Below, piece by piece: positions 1-7,702 of a stretch of DNA of 16,735 nt. The stretch is from JAZFSZ01 sp036446455 (GTDB taxonomy: Bacteria > Pseudomonadota > Gammaproteobacteria > Acidiferrobacterales > JAJDNE01): assembly GCA_036446455.1 (NCBI GenBank), contig JAZFSZ010000060.1:1-16735 (forward strand), given 5' to 3'. Numbering within the stretch: the stretch's first letter is position 1; each line of letters begins with the position of its first letter. Under the pieces are notes generated by a model, which did no database searches, was not told where the DNA came from, and saw only the letters and a list, made by a program, of their open reading frames with translations. The position numbers and the translations under genes are program-made.

Positions 1-58
1 GGCACTCCGGCTCGCACACATCACAATTGATGCACTCGTCGGTGATCTTTAATGCCAT
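1..58 (-). CDS. YfhL-type 4Fe-4S ferredoxin, N-terminal fragment
   Basis: Only the first 19 codons are inside the window; the gene runs off the left edge. The visible protein, MALKITDECINCDVCEPEC, has the first C-x2-C-x2-C-x3-C cluster motif of bacterial 2[4Fe-4S] ferredoxins of the YfhL/Fdx family, small soluble electron carriers. Start: ATG at 58, with AAGG about ten bases upstream on the minus strand. It follows coaD on the same strand after 37 bases and is probably co-transcribed; coaD next to this ferredoxin is a familiar gammaproteobacterial pairing. The second cluster motif and the C-terminus cannot be seen, so subtype is inferred from the N-terminus and context only. Confidence 0.85.
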   Translation of the reverse strand, partial: MALKITDECINCDVCEPEC

Positions 59-95
59 ATTTAATACCTTACTAATTTACTCAGGAATATAGAGT

Positions 96-575
96 TTAAC
101 CCAATTTCCCCGCCAGCGCCGCTTCAACGCGCGGATCAACAAACTCACCCACACCGCCACCGAGTTTGGCAATTTCTTTCACTAGTGAGGAAGAAATCAG
201 CATAACGTGGTCCGACGGTGTCATAAATACGGTTTCGATATCAGGCGCCAGATGACGGTTCATTCCCGCCATCTGAAATTCGTACTCGAAATCCGACACC
301 GCACGCAGGCCGCGCAGTATAACCGTGGCCTTGTGTTGGCGCACACAATCTACCAGCAAATTGTCGAATCCAATAATCTCGACACCTTCAAATTCCCCCA
401 AGATTGATGTGGCCAGCGCCACCCTTTCCTCGAGATTGAACAGGGGTGACTTGTCCGGGCGTGCGGCGACAGCAACGATCACCTGGTCAAACAGCTTGCA
501 CGCCCGCCGAACAAGATCGGCATGGCCGTTGGTGACCGGATCAAAGGTGCCGGGATAAAGCGCAATACGTCTCAC
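96..575 (-). CDS. coaD: Phosphopantetheine adenylyltransferase
   Basis: Transfers AMP from ATP to 4'-phosphopantetheine, giving dephospho-CoA, the penultimate step of coenzyme A synthesis in the cytoplasm. The 159-residue protein has the family's usual length. It shows the N-terminal YPGTFDPVTNGH nucleotidyltransferase signature with the T-x-G-H element at residues 15-18, RGLR at 88-91, and ISSSLVKE at 127-134 (the ISSTxVR-like ATP-binding motif). The start is GTG at 575, not ATG, and it overlaps the rsmD stop codon by four bases (GTGA), implying translational coupling. rsmD-coaD is a widely conserved pair. No feature is missing and the identification is secure. Confidence 0.97.
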   Translation of the reverse strand: MRRIALYPGTFDPVTNGHADLVRRACKLFDQVIVAVAARPDKSPLFNLEERVALATSILGEFEGVEIIGFDNLLVDCVRQHKATVILRGLRAVSDFEYEFQMAGMNRHLAPDIETVFMTPSDHVMLISSSLVKEIAKLGGGVGEFVDPRVEAALAGKLG

Positions 576-1192
576 GATTCAGTTTCCCTGTCGTTGTGGT
601 GGTTAACGCGAGCCAGATGATACCCCACCAGCCCTGCGGTTTTACTGCGCGCGAGCGCCCACCCGGGCGGCAAGATCGGCGCGCCCAGTTCCGCTGGCGA
701 CTCGATATAGACCCAGCTACCCGGTTTGATCCACCCGCGCTCATTCAGTGTCGCCATTGAGACTTCAATAAGACTGCTGAACTTGAACGGTGGATCGACA
801 AATACGATATCAAACACCTCGGCCGGCCCCTGAAGATAGTGTTGCGAGTCATCATTCACAACGATCGCCGCGTCTGTGCCCAGCTGTTCAATATTCTGTT
901 TAAGATTGCGCGCCACCGCCGGCGATTTCTCTACCATTACCACGCCTTTTGCGCCGCGTGACAGGGCCTCCAGACAAAGCGCGCCGGTACCCGCGAACAG
1001 GTCCAGACACCTGGCCCCGGGGACCCAGGCCTGCAGCCAGTTAAATACAGTTTCGCGAACCCGGTCGGGGGTGGGGCGCAGGCCTTCGCTGTCAATTACG
1101 TCGAAACGACGACCGCGCCATTCTCCGCCAATGATTCGCAGCTGCTGCGGATACTTGTTGGCCGATGGCTGCGATTTAGTCTTTGCCACCAA
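572..1192 (-). CDS. rsmD: 16S rRNA (guanine(966)-N2)-methyltransferase
   Basis: Methylates N2 of G966 in 16S rRNA using S-adenosylmethionine. In the 206-residue protein the RIIGG element sits at 19-23, the RPTPDRVRETVFNWL segment at 39-53, the SAM-binding motif DLFAGTG at 64-70, and the catalytic DPPF motif at 133-136 (the N/DPPY/F motif of N-methyltransferases acting on exocyclic amines). The first codon of the frame is TTG at 1192, followed directly by GTG at 1189; there is no ATG nearby, so translation starts at one of these. Both lie inside the 3' end of the upstream M16 gene, which stops at 1176, so initiation is probably coupled to termination of that gene. The only Shine-Dalgarno candidate is a weak GGTGA. 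Confidence 0.95.
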   Translation of the reverse strand: MVAKTKSQPSANKYPQQLRIIGGEWRGRRFDVIDSEGLRPTPDRVRETVFNWLQAWVPGARCLDLFAGTGALCLEALSRGAKGVVMVEKSPAVARNLKQNIEQLGTDAAIVVNDDSQHYLQGPAEVFDIVFVDPPFKFSSLIEVSMATLNERGWIKPGSWVYIESPAELGAPILPPGWALARSKTAGLVGYHLARVNHHNDRETES

Positions 1193-2480
1193 TGATCACC
1201 GTTACCATACGATCAGGATTGACACGCCGCTTGAAGGCATCGTGAATTTGTTTGCGGGTAACTGCCTCGATCCTGTTGTTAAAGTCATCAAGATAGGAGT
1301 TCGGCAGATTATAGAAACCGATCATCGCCAGATAGCCGGCAATCTTGCCACTGTTATCCAGCCGCAACGGGAAACCACCGGTGATGTGTTTCTTCGCCGC
1401 CGTCAGTTCTTTGTCACTCGGTCCGGTCCGGATGAAGTCCTTCAGTGTCTTGCGCATTACCTTTAGCGCCTGATCGGCCTGGTCGTTGCGCGTTTGCAAA
1501 CCCATCATGAACGGCCCCTTGCTACGCAAAGGCCAGAAGTAACTATAGGAGCTGTAGGACAAACCGCGTTTTTCGCGAATCTCTTGTGACAACCGCGATA
1601 CCAGACCACCACCACCAAGCATGTAGTTTCCGACATAGAGCGGGAAATAATCGGGATCACCGCGTTTCATACCTGGCAGTCCCGCGAGGATATGGGTCTG
1701 ACTCGACGGGAATCGGATACGCTTCGTAGTCGCCGATTGCAGGTCCTTTACTTTGAGTAGAGGTGGTGCAGCGCTACCGGCTGGCAATTCACCAACAACA
1801 TGTCTGGCAATGCGTCTGGCACCGGATTTGCTGACATCACCAACAATGACGACGACGGTATTGGCACCAACATAATATTGTCGATGAAACTGCGCCAGAT
1901 CGTCACGCGTAATGGCCTTGACGCTCTTTTCATCACCACTCGACGGCCGTGCATATGGGTGATCGCCAAACACCAGACGATTAAATACTTTTTCGCCGAC
2001 ATCGCCCGGTGACTGCTGCGAGCGTTGCAGGCCGATCAACAGGCGACCGCGCTCGCGATCCAGACTGGCAGCAGGAAAGGTTGGACCGGTAATAATTGCC
2101 TTCAATACATCCAGCGCTGAATTCAGTTTCGCCTTGTCGGAGAGACTCTTGATTCCGACCGTCGCCCTGTCGAGGTCGACACCGGCACTCAGTTGGGCGC
2201 CCAATCCTTCAAGGCGATCGGCGATTGCGTCAGCCGATAATTTATCTGTGCCTTCGTCCAGCATATGATTGACCAATAACGCCTGCCCTGCCTTACCACG
2301 GGCATCACGGCTGCTGCCGGCATTGAATACCAGCGATACGCGCAACATGGGGAGTTCGTGACTCTCCACAAACAATACCCTGGCACCGTTCTCGAGTTTC
2401 CACTGCTGGATTTCGGGTAGGGCCCAAAGCGCAGGGCTTGAGAACAAAAATACAAAAAGAAACAGGACTCTAGCCACCAT
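1176..2480 (-). CDS. M16 family protein, zinc-site-deficient partner subunit
   Basis: This 434-residue exported protein has the two-domain M16 (pitrilysin/processing-peptidase) fold. The ATG at 2480 is preferred to an in-frame one at 2525: it has GGGGGA seven bases upstream and begins a clean signal peptide, MVARVLFLFVFLFSSPALWA, so the mature protein should be periplasmic. At the place of the HxxEH zinc motif the sequence is G-Q-A-L-L-V-N-H (65-72): first His is Leu68, catalytic Glu is Asn71, only the last His remains. It does have the R-x6-Y substrate-binding pair (Arg302, Tyr309 in REKRGLSYS). It overlaps the end of the upstream M16 gene by 11 bases. From family knowledge, such subunits pair with an HxxEH-containing partner; that the neighbour is the partner is inference. 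The substrate is unknown. Confidence 0.9.
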   Translation of the reverse strand: MVARVLFLFVFLFSSPALWALPEIQQWKLENGARVLFVESHELPMLRVSLVFNAGSSRDARGKAGQALLVNHMLDEGTDKLSADAIADRLEGLGAQLSAGVDLDRATVGIKSLSDKAKLNSALDVLKAIITGPTFPAASLDRERGRLLIGLQRSQQSPGDVGEKVFNRLVFGDHPYARPSSGDEKSVKAITRDDLAQFHRQYYVGANTVVVIVGDVSKSGARRIARHVVGELPAGSAAPPLLKVKDLQSATTKRIRFPSSQTHILAGLPGMKRGDPDYFPLYVGNYMLGGGGLVSRLSQEIREKRGLSYSSYSYFWPLRSKGPFMMGLQTRNDQADQALKVMRKTLKDFIRTGPSDKELTAAKKHITGGFPLRLDNSGKIAGYLAMIGFYNLPNSYLDDFNNRIEAVTRKQIHDAFKRRVNPDRMVTVIIGGKD

Positions 2481-3852
2481 GATGTCCCCCGGAAACGGCA
2501 GGCCGTGGCCGGCGTTTTTGATCAAAGGGCAGTGGCTTTAATTCCGCTACGGTCATATTGGTCTCAACCAGATATTGCTGCGCGACTTTCTTGATTTGTT
2601 TCGCTGTTACGGCATTGATGTGATCGACATAGTCGTCAATCAGGTTATGGTTCAAGCCGGACGCTTCCAGCATGCCGATTTCCATGGCCTGATAAAAAAC
2701 CGAGTCGCGTTGAAAGACATCGCTTGCCGACACCTGGGCCTTGACACGGGTCAGTTCAACATCGGATATCGGACCGTCTTTGATGCGTTCAATTTGCTGC
2801 AGTAGTGCCTTCTTGAGTTGGGCGATATTTTTCCCAGGCGCCGGCGTCCCACTGATCAGGAACATGGATGGCGCGCGGGCGATGGCATCGTAACCAGCGC
2901 CGGCACTGGCAGCAATGCGCTTCGTGCGCACCAGTTCGCGAGAGAAGCGTGCACTTTTCCCGCCATCCAGGATACCCGCCAATACATCCAGCGCATAGGG
3001 TTCCCATTCCTTGTCAGCAAACCCATGCACCGGTGTATGAAAACCGATCATCACCGAAGGTACTTTGGCTGGAATTTTAACAACTATTTCGCGCTTGGCG
3101 TTCTGTTCTGGTTCATCCGGCAAAGACGTGGGTTTGATTTCCCGCGCCGGAATGGATCCAAAGTATTTTTTTGCCAGCGCAAAAACTGCTTTGGGATCAA
3201 CATCACCTACCACCACCAGCGTTGCGTTGTTCGGTGCATACCAGCGTTTGTACCACTGACGCAGATCTTTAACAGTGAGATTCTGTAAATCTTCCATCCA
3301 GCCGATAATGGGATTGCCATAGGGGTGCCGGGTGTAAGCCGTGGCGCTGAATTTCTCGTAAAGCTTGCCCTCGGGTTTGTCCTCGGTGCGCAGGCGGCGT
3401 TCTTCCATCACAACCTTTATTTCTTTCTTAAATTCCTTTTCTTCCAACAGCAGATTAGTCATGCGGTCGGCCTCTAGCTCGAAGGCAATGGCCAGACGGG
3501 ATTTTTCCAGTGTCTGAAAGTAGGCAGTGTAATCGCGGCTGGTAAAGGCGTTCTCACGGCCACCGTTTTCGGCGATGATGCGCGAAAACTCGCCGGAGGG
3601 GTATTTCTCCGTACCCTTGAACATCATGTGCTCGAGCACGTGGGACACACCGGTGATACCCCTGGGCTCATCCATACCGCCGATCTTGTACCAGATCTGG
3701 GATACCACCACTGGTGAGCGATGGTCTTCCTTCACCACGACCTTGAGGCCGTTGCCAAGGCGGATTTCGTCGGTTTTACTGCAACCGCCTAAAACAAAAA
3801 CGAGGGCTAGAGCCCCCCAGAGAAAATTCCGGTCAATCTGCAAGAAATACAT
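2470..3852 (-). CDS. M16 family zinc metalloprotease, predicted lipoprotein
   Basis: This 460-residue protein is the catalytic member of the M16 pair. The N-terminus has a hydrophobic stretch ending in the lipobox LGGC with Cys24, so it should be lipid-anchored in the cell envelope. The zinc-protease motif HxxEH is His71-Val-Leu-Glu74-His75, and Glu151 (in KEIKVVMEE) lies 76 residues after His75, where the third zinc ligand falls in this family. The C-terminal domain lacks the R-x6-Y pair: seven residues after Arg309 (VRTKRIAAS) is Ser316. That pair is present in the downstream protein, so the two probably form one enzyme. The start is ATG at 3852 without a strong ribosome site. The gene heads the minus-strand run M16-M16-rsmD-coaD and is divergent from ftsY. 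Confidence 0.93.
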   Translation of the reverse strand: MYFLQIDRNFLWGALALVFVLGGCSKTDEIRLGNGLKVVVKEDHRSPVVVSQIWYKIGGMDEPRGITGVSHVLEHMMFKGTEKYPSGEFSRIIAENGGRENAFTSRDYTAYFQTLEKSRLAIAFELEADRMTNLLLEEKEFKKEIKVVMEERRLRTEDKPEGKLYEKFSATAYTRHPYGNPIIGWMEDLQNLTVKDLRQWYKRWYAPNNATLVVVGDVDPKAVFALAKKYFGSIPAREIKPTSLPDEPEQNAKREIVVKIPAKVPSVMIGFHTPVHGFADKEWEPYALDVLAGILDGGKSARFSRELVRTKRIAASAGAGYDAIARAPSMFLISGTPAPGKNIAQLKKALLQQIERIKDGPISDVELTRVKAQVSASDVFQRDSVFYQAMEIGMLEASGLNHNLIDDYVDHINAVTAKQIKKVAQQYLVETNMTVAELKPLPFDQKRRPRPAVSGGHHGG

Positions 3853-3856
3853 TTAC

Positions 3857-3885
3857 TTAATCCATAACAACAACAATGCTAGGAT
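3857..3885 (+). promoter_or_regulatory. Possible ftsY promoter with extended -10
   Basis: In the 62-base gap between the divergent M16 and ftsY genes, TGC-TAGGAT (3877-3885) resembles an extended -10 element, with TTAATC at 3857-3862 as a poor -35 at 17-base spacing. A start of transcription near 3892 would favour the ATG at 3915 over the one at 3876 for ftsY. The match is weak. Confidence 0.3.
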
Positions 3886-3914
3886 ACCCTACACAAGGTT
3901 TCCCTGTCACAAGA

Positions 3915-4880
3915 ATGTCCGATAACAGTTCCGACACCAATTCAAATCCCGCTTCCATCGATCAGCGCACCCTGCTGCACGAAAAGCTGGGCAAATCACG
4001 CCAGACATTTGGCCGGGGCCTGCGCGATCTGCTGCTGGGTGAGCGCCAGCTTGACGACGCGCTTCTGGAAGAGATCGAAACTATCTTGATAAGTTCCGAT
4101 GTGGGTCTCCAAGCCACACAAACTCTGGTGGATGAAATCGTCGATCGTGCCAAACGCAAGGAACTAACCGATACCCGTGCCATTTACCGCCACTTGCGCG
4201 AATCACTGCAGGATATCCTGCGCGCCCATGAACAGGCACTGGTCATTCCGAAACAGGATGCGCCGTTTGTGATCATGGTCGTGGGCGTCAATGGCGTCGG
4301 CAAGACCACCACCTGCAGCAAAATGGCGCAGAAATTCAAACACGAGGGATATAACGTGATGATGGCGGCGGCCGATACTTTCCGCGCCGCCGCAGTTGAG
4401 CAATTGCAGGTCTGGGGCCAGCGTCTCGATATTCCCGTCATTGCACAACAGACCGGCGCCGATGCCGGGGCCGTGACCCACGACGCCATGCGAGCGGCGA
4501 CGGCGCGTGGCATGGATGTGCTCATTGTCGACACAGCCGGCCGCCAGCACACTGCCACCGGTTTGATGGACGAGCTGGTCAAGGTTAAACGGGTTATCAA
4601 CAAGCTCAGTGCCGATGCACCGCACGAGGTGTTACTGGTGCTCGACGCCGGTACCGGGCAGAACGCCCTGTCGCAGCTCAAACATTTCAACGACGCCGTT
4701 GCCGTCACCGGCCTGGCACTCACCAAACTGGACGGTACCGCCAAAGGTGGTGTGCTCGTGGGTATTGCCGGTCAGGGTAATCAGCCGGTGCGTTTTATCG
4801 GCGTGGGCGAGGAGGCAGAAGACCTGCGCCGCTTTAATGCCGACGAATTCGTTGATGCGCTGCTACCCGATGAGGGCTGA
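3915..4880 (+). CDS. ftsY: Signal recognition particle receptor FtsY
   Basis: SRP GTPase that docks ribosome-SRP complexes at the inner membrane for co-translational insertion of membrane proteins. From the ATG at 3915 the protein has 321 residues: an N domain of helices (about 15-105), then the G domain with GVNGVGKTT (P-loop, 124-132), DTFRAAAVEQL, DTAGR (206-210) and TKLDGTAKGG (270-279). The long acidic N-terminal A domain of E. coli FtsY (497 residues) is missing; short forms are common. The ATG at 3876 in the same frame would add 13 residues but lies at or inside the candidate -10 element, so 3915 is chosen. Neither start has a good ribosome site. ftsE begins three bases after the stop, as in the conserved ftsYEX operon. 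Confidence 0.96.
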   Translation: MSDNSSDTNSNPASIDQRTLLHEKLGKSRQTFGRGLRDLLLGERQLDDALLEEIETILISSDVGLQATQTLVDEIVDRAKRKELTDTRAIYRHLRESLQDILRAHEQALVIPKQDAPFVIMVVGVNGVGKTTTCSKMAQKFKHEGYNVMMAAADTFRAAAVEQLQVWGQRLDIPVIAQQTGADAGAVTHDAMRAATARGMDVLIVDTAGRQHTATGLMDELVKVKRVINKLSADAPHEVLLVLDAGTGQNALSQLKHFNDAVAVTGLALTKLDGTAKGGVLVGIAGQGNQPVRFIGVGEEAEDLRRFNADEFVDALLPDEG

Positions 4881-4883
4881 TCG

Positions 4884-5558
4884 ATGATTCGCTTTGATGG
4901 TGTTTCCAAACGATATGACGGTGGGCACGATGCGCTGAGGCAGGTCAGTTTCGAGCTGGCCGATAAAGAGATGGTTTTTCTCACCGGTCACTCCGGCGCC
5001 GGCAAAAGTACGTTATTGAAACTTATTGCCATCATCGAACGCCCCACCCGCGGCAGTATCCTGATCAATGACCGTAATACGGCCAAGATAGGCCGGTGGC
5101 GTATACCCTTTTTTCGCCGCGAGATTGGCATCGTGTTCCAGAATAATCGTCTGTTGATGGACCGCACCGTATTCGACAATGTCTCGCTGCCGCTGGTGGT
5201 ATCGGGCGTTCAACACCGTGAGCTGGGCCGACGCGTCCGCGCGGCGCTAGACAAGGTTGGGTTGCTTGATCGCGAAAAAGCATACCCCGTTACGCTTTCC
5301 GGTGGCGAGCAACAACGCGTCGGCATCGCCCGCGCCGTGGTCAATAAACCACCACTGCTGATCGCCGACGAACCCACGGGAAATCTCGACGATGCACTTT
5401 CTACCGAGATCATCGATCTGCTGGCGGACTTTAATAATCATGGTGTCACGGTGCTGATCGCCACCCATGACCTGCAACAGGTGCGGCGTCTCGGCTGTCG
5501 TACCCTCAACCTGGTCAACGGCCAACTGCTACATCCGGGGACCGGCCAGCATGGGTAA
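4884..5558 (+). CDS. ftsE: Cell division ATP-binding protein FtsE
   Basis: ABC ATPase of the FtsEX complex, which acts at the division septum and controls peptidoglycan hydrolases through FtsX. The 224-residue protein carries all ABC motifs: Walker A GHSGAGKST (35-43), Q-loop Gln86 in GIVFQN, signature LSGGEQQ (138-144), Walker B LLIADE (158-163) followed by PTGNLD, and switch His195 in ATHD. The DRTVFDNV segment after the Q-loop is typical of FtsE. The ATG at 4884 has GAGG about ten bases upstream, within the end of ftsY. The 3' end overlaps ftsX by eight bases. Confidence 0.97.
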   Translation: MIRFDGVSKRYDGGHDALRQVSFELADKEMVFLTGHSGAGKSTLLKLIAIIERPTRGSILINDRNTAKIGRWRIPFFRREIGIVFQNNRLLMDRTVFDNVSLPLVVSGVQHRELGRRVRAALDKVGLLDREKAYPVTLSGGEQQRVGIARAVVNKPPLLIADEPTGNLDDALSTEIIDLLADFNNHGVTVLIATHDLQQVRRLGCRTLNLVNGQLLHPGTGQHG

Positions 5559-6462
5559 CCACTTGCTACGCCACGTTCAGGCGTCGCTCTTCAGCCTTGG
5601 CCAGCTGGTGCGTACGCCATTGGCCAGCCTGATGACCGTCGCCGTCATTGGTATTGCCCTGGCCCTGCCGACGGGCCTCTATGTCACGATCGACAATATG
5701 CAGCGCATCAGCGGCAGCTGGGAAACCACGGCGCGCATTTCCATCTTTCTCAAAAAAGCTGTCCCTAAAGATCGCGCCCAGTACCTGGCGAGCCGCATCG
5801 CCAGAATTCCCGCGGTTGCCAGCGTGAAATATGTGTCGCCCAAAGCCGCACTGGAAGAGTTCAAGCGTCTGTCCGGTTTCGGTGAATCCCTCAGCATACT
5901 GGATAACCCGCTACCGGCAGTTATTGTGGTCACACCCAGAATTGGAGCTGCCAATGACAAAGACCTGCAAACGCTGGTAAAACGACTGAAAAAAAATAGC
6001 GAGGCCGATCTGGTGCAGCTGGACATGCAGTGGGTGCGCCGGCTTAACGCCCTGCTGGATATTGCCCGCCGCGGCGCCACCATGCTGGGTGTGGTTCTGG
6101 CGGCTGCGGTGCTGCTTATCATCGGCAATACAATTCGACTTTCGGTGCTCAATCGTCGCGACGAAATCGAGGTTATCAAACTGGTGGGTGGCACCAACGC
6201 CTTTATCCGCCGACCTTTCCTCTACTCGGGTATCTACCAAGGTCTGTTTGGCGCCATTGCTGCGTGGGGTCTGATTGAAGGCTCCCTGGCGCTGCTCCAG
6301 GGCCCTGTCACCGGCCTGGCGCTTCTCTATGGCAGTGATTTCAGTGCTCAGGGGCTGGACTGGCACGCCAGTGGCGCGCTGCTGCTTTCCGGCGCCTTTC
6401 TGGGTTGGCTCGGTTCCCGCATTGCCGTCGGACGCCATCTGGGCGAGATCGAACCTAGTTAG
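5551..6462 (+). CDS. ftsX: Cell division protein FtsX
   Basis: Inner-membrane partner of FtsE. The frame is open from 5467, but the ATG at 5551 is chosen: it gives the usual short cytoplasmic N-terminus (MGNHLLRHVQASLFSLGQLVRTP), it has a GGGG site upstream, and it overlaps ftsE by only eight bases. The 303-residue protein has the FtsX layout. A first membrane segment (about 26-47) is followed by a periplasmic domain of roughly 110-130 residues, with KYVSPKAALEEF in the FtsX extracellular domain. Three more hydrophobic segments follow, with the conserved IRLSVLNRRDEIEVIKLVGGTNAFIRRPF loop (in two parts) between the second and third. No long intact N-terminal extension is expected in this family. 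Confidence 0.95.
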   Translation: MGNHLLRHVQASLFSLGQLVRTPLASLMTVAVIGIALALPTGLYVTIDNMQRISGSWETTARISIFLKKAVPKDRAQYLASRIARIPAVASVKYVSPKAALEEFKRLSGFGESLSILDNPLPAVIVVTPRIGAANDKDLQTLVKRLKKNSEADLVQLDMQWVRRLNALLDIARRGATMLGVVLAAAVLLIIGNTIRLSVLNRRDEIEVIKLVGGTNAFIRRPFLYSGIYQGLFGAIAAWGLIEGSLALLQGPVTGLALLYGSDFSAQGLDWHASGALLLSGAFLGWLGSRIAVGRHLGEIEPS

Positions 6463-6581
6463 CACTTACACACTAAAAACAGCTTTTTGAGCTATATCAA
6501 GGCAATTTATTAGTAAAAATTGTTAAATTAGCGCAGATTCGTCGAACCGGTTTGAGTCGCGGTGGTGAACTAATATTCTTA

Positions 6582-6608
6582 TTGGCACTCCCATGGTACG
6601 AGTGCTAA
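6582..6608 (+). promoter_or_regulatory. CIRCE-like operator (HrcA site) upstream of rpoH
   Basis: The sequence TTGGCACTC-N9-GAGTGCTAA is seen directly. The CIRCE consensus, the DNA site of the heat-shock repressor HrcA, is TTAGCACTC-N9-GAGTGCTAA, so 17 of 18 arm positions match and the spacer is exactly nine. The arms are inverted repeats apart from that one base. The element ends 34 bases before the rpoH start codon and lies over the best predicted promoter. HrcA control of rpoH is inferred; hrcA is not in this window. Confidence 0.85.
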
Positions 6609-6611
6609 GAT
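6582..6611 (+). promoter_or_regulatory. Predicted sigma-70 promoter of rpoH, embedded in CIRCE
   Basis: TTGGCA (6582-6587, one mismatch to TTGACA) and TAAGAT (6606-6611, four of six to TATAAT) are spaced 18 bases apart, with TG one base upstream of the -10 (extended -10, TGC-TAAGAT). The -35 lies within the left CIRCE arm and the -10 begins in the right arm, so a bound repressor would cover both. The predicted leader is about 25 bases, with the ribosome site GGGAGA at 6631-6636. Confidence 0.6.
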
Positions 6612-6642
6612 AAGTAATCGCTAATATAGCGGGAGATAATAG

Positions 6643-7497
6643 ATGAGTGACAATTTGCCCTTGGCCCTGAACATCACACAATCGGGTCTGGCGTCCTACC
6701 TCCAGAACATCAACCACCTGCCGATGCTGAGCGTGGAAGAAGAATGCGACCTGGCGACGCGCTACCGCGAAGAGGGTGACCTGGAAGCAGCGCGCCGGTT
6801 GGTACTGTCGCACCTGCGCTATGTGGTGCGGGTTGCTCGTGGACTTAGAGGCTATGGCCTGCCGGAGGCGGACCTGATTCAGGAGGGCAATATTGGTCTC
6901 ATGAAGGCCGTCAAATCCTTCGACCCCACCCGCGGGGTACGCCTGGTGTCCTTTGCCGTACACTGGATTCGCGCCGAAATCTACGACTACATTTTGCGCA
7001 ACTGGCGTATCGTCAAAGTGGCGACCACCAAGGCGCAACGCAAACTATTCTTCAATCTGCGCAAATCACGTAAACGCCTTGGCTGGCTGACCCAGGAAGA
7101 AGGGGACAATCTAGCCGAAAAACTCAATGTTAAACGTGAAACCGTCGACCAGATGGAGCTGCGCATGAGCGGCACCGACGTTGCCTTTGATATGGATAAC
7201 GACAGTGACGACGACACGGCATACATTGCCCCTGCCGGATACTTACAGGACATGCGTTTCAATCCGGAATTGCTGGTCACCCAGGCCGATCAGGAAGAAA
7301 ATCATCATGAGCAGTTAAGTGATGCGCTGGCGTCTCTCGACCACCGCAGCCGCGATATCGTCATGCGCCGCTGGCTCAACGAGGACAAGAAACCGACGCT
7401 GCACGAATTGGCCAAAGAATACGGTGTCTCCGCTGAACGTATCCGCCAGATCGAAAAGAAGGCGTTAAATTCGATGAAAAATGTACTGGCGGCATAA
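6643..7497 (+). CDS. rpoH: RNA polymerase heat-shock sigma factor RpoH (sigma-32)
   Basis: Directs RNA polymerase to heat-shock promoters (chaperones, proteases). The 284-residue protein has the family's normal length and layout. Region 1.2 is near 15-45 and region 2 near 50-120, with SHLRYVVRVARG, GLPEADLIQEGNIGLMKAV and FAVHWIRAEIYDYILRN. The RpoH-specific box QRKLFFNLR is at 132-140, and the region 4 helix-turn-helix (TLHELAKEYGVSAERIRQIEKK) is near 253-275, written here in two motifs: TLHELAKEYGVS and AERIRQIEKK. Start ATG at 6643 has GGGAGA six bases upstream. It follows ftsX after 180 bases, the classic ftsYEX-rpoH order, but has its own promoter, apparently under a CIRCE operator, and its own terminator. 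Confidence 0.97.
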   Translation: MSDNLPLALNITQSGLASYLQNINHLPMLSVEEECDLATRYREEGDLEAARRLVLSHLRYVVRVARGLRGYGLPEADLIQEGNIGLMKAVKSFDPTRGVRLVSFAVHWIRAEIYDYILRNWRIVKVATTKAQRKLFFNLRKSRKRLGWLTQEEGDNLAEKLNVKRETVDQMELRMSGTDVAFDMDNDSDDDTAYIAPAGYLQDMRFNPELLVTQADQEENHHEQLSDALASLDHRSRDIVMRRWLNEDKKPTLHELAKEYGVSAERIRQIEKKALNSMKNVLAA

Positions 7498-7518
7498 TTA
7501 ATTTAGTCAGCTGGATTG

Positions 7519-7545
7519 AAAAAGGCTCCCATTGGGAGCCTTTTT
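7519..7545 (+). terminator. Intrinsic terminator after rpoH
   Basis: AAAAAGGCTCCC, loop ATT, GGGAGCCTTTTT forms a perfect 12-base-pair stem whose last pairs are the A and U tracts. It lies 21 bases after the rpoH stop. The A-tract on the left makes it usable in both directions. Confidence 0.93.
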
Positions 7546-7658
7546 ATTTGGGTGTGAACTGAGCCATGGCTGTTTGTTGCTTTGCGACTATTCCGCCGGT
7601 GGCTAATAGGCGTATATTGGTAGCCAAGTGAATATCTGCTTTTGGCCAATAGTAGTAG

Positions 7659-7686
7659 TTGCAACACACAATATTTTTAGTATAAA
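7659..7686 (+). promoter_or_regulatory. Predicted sigma-70 promoter of the aldolase gene
   Basis: TTGCAA (7659-7664) and TATAAA (7681-7686) are 16 bases apart in an AT-rich stretch. Transcription would start near 7693, giving a leader of about 50 bases that contains the 23-base dyad at 7703-7725. Upstream, between the rpoH terminator and this promoter, are a perfect 10-base palindrome AGCCATGGCT (7562-7571) and an inverted repeat TGGCTA/TAGCCA (7600-7605, 7621-7626), possible but unproven regulator sites. Confidence 0.5.
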
Positions 7687-7702
7687 TGCGTAATATTAAT
7701 AA

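Noticed and set aside
2481..2525. Upstream ATG (2525) as start of the second M16 protein
   Set aside because: It would put 15 polar residues before the signal peptide; the ATG at 2480 has a strong ribosome site and a proper signal peptide.
4184..4744. Long open frame antisense to ftsY (186 codons)
   Set aside because: Shadow of the ftsY reading frame; Ser/Ala/Arg-rich product, while the ftsY frame carries all GTPase motifs. The same holds for frames antisense to ftsX (5911-6465) and the aldolase gene (7899-8585).
6459..6467. TTAGCACTT, a second CIRCE-like half-site at the ftsX stop codon
   Set aside because: No matching right arm nine bases later; most likely chance, and part of the ftsX coding sequence.
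6481..6493. AGCT-TTTTG-AGCT as a terminator after ftsX
   Set aside because: Only four pairs and no T-tract after the stem.
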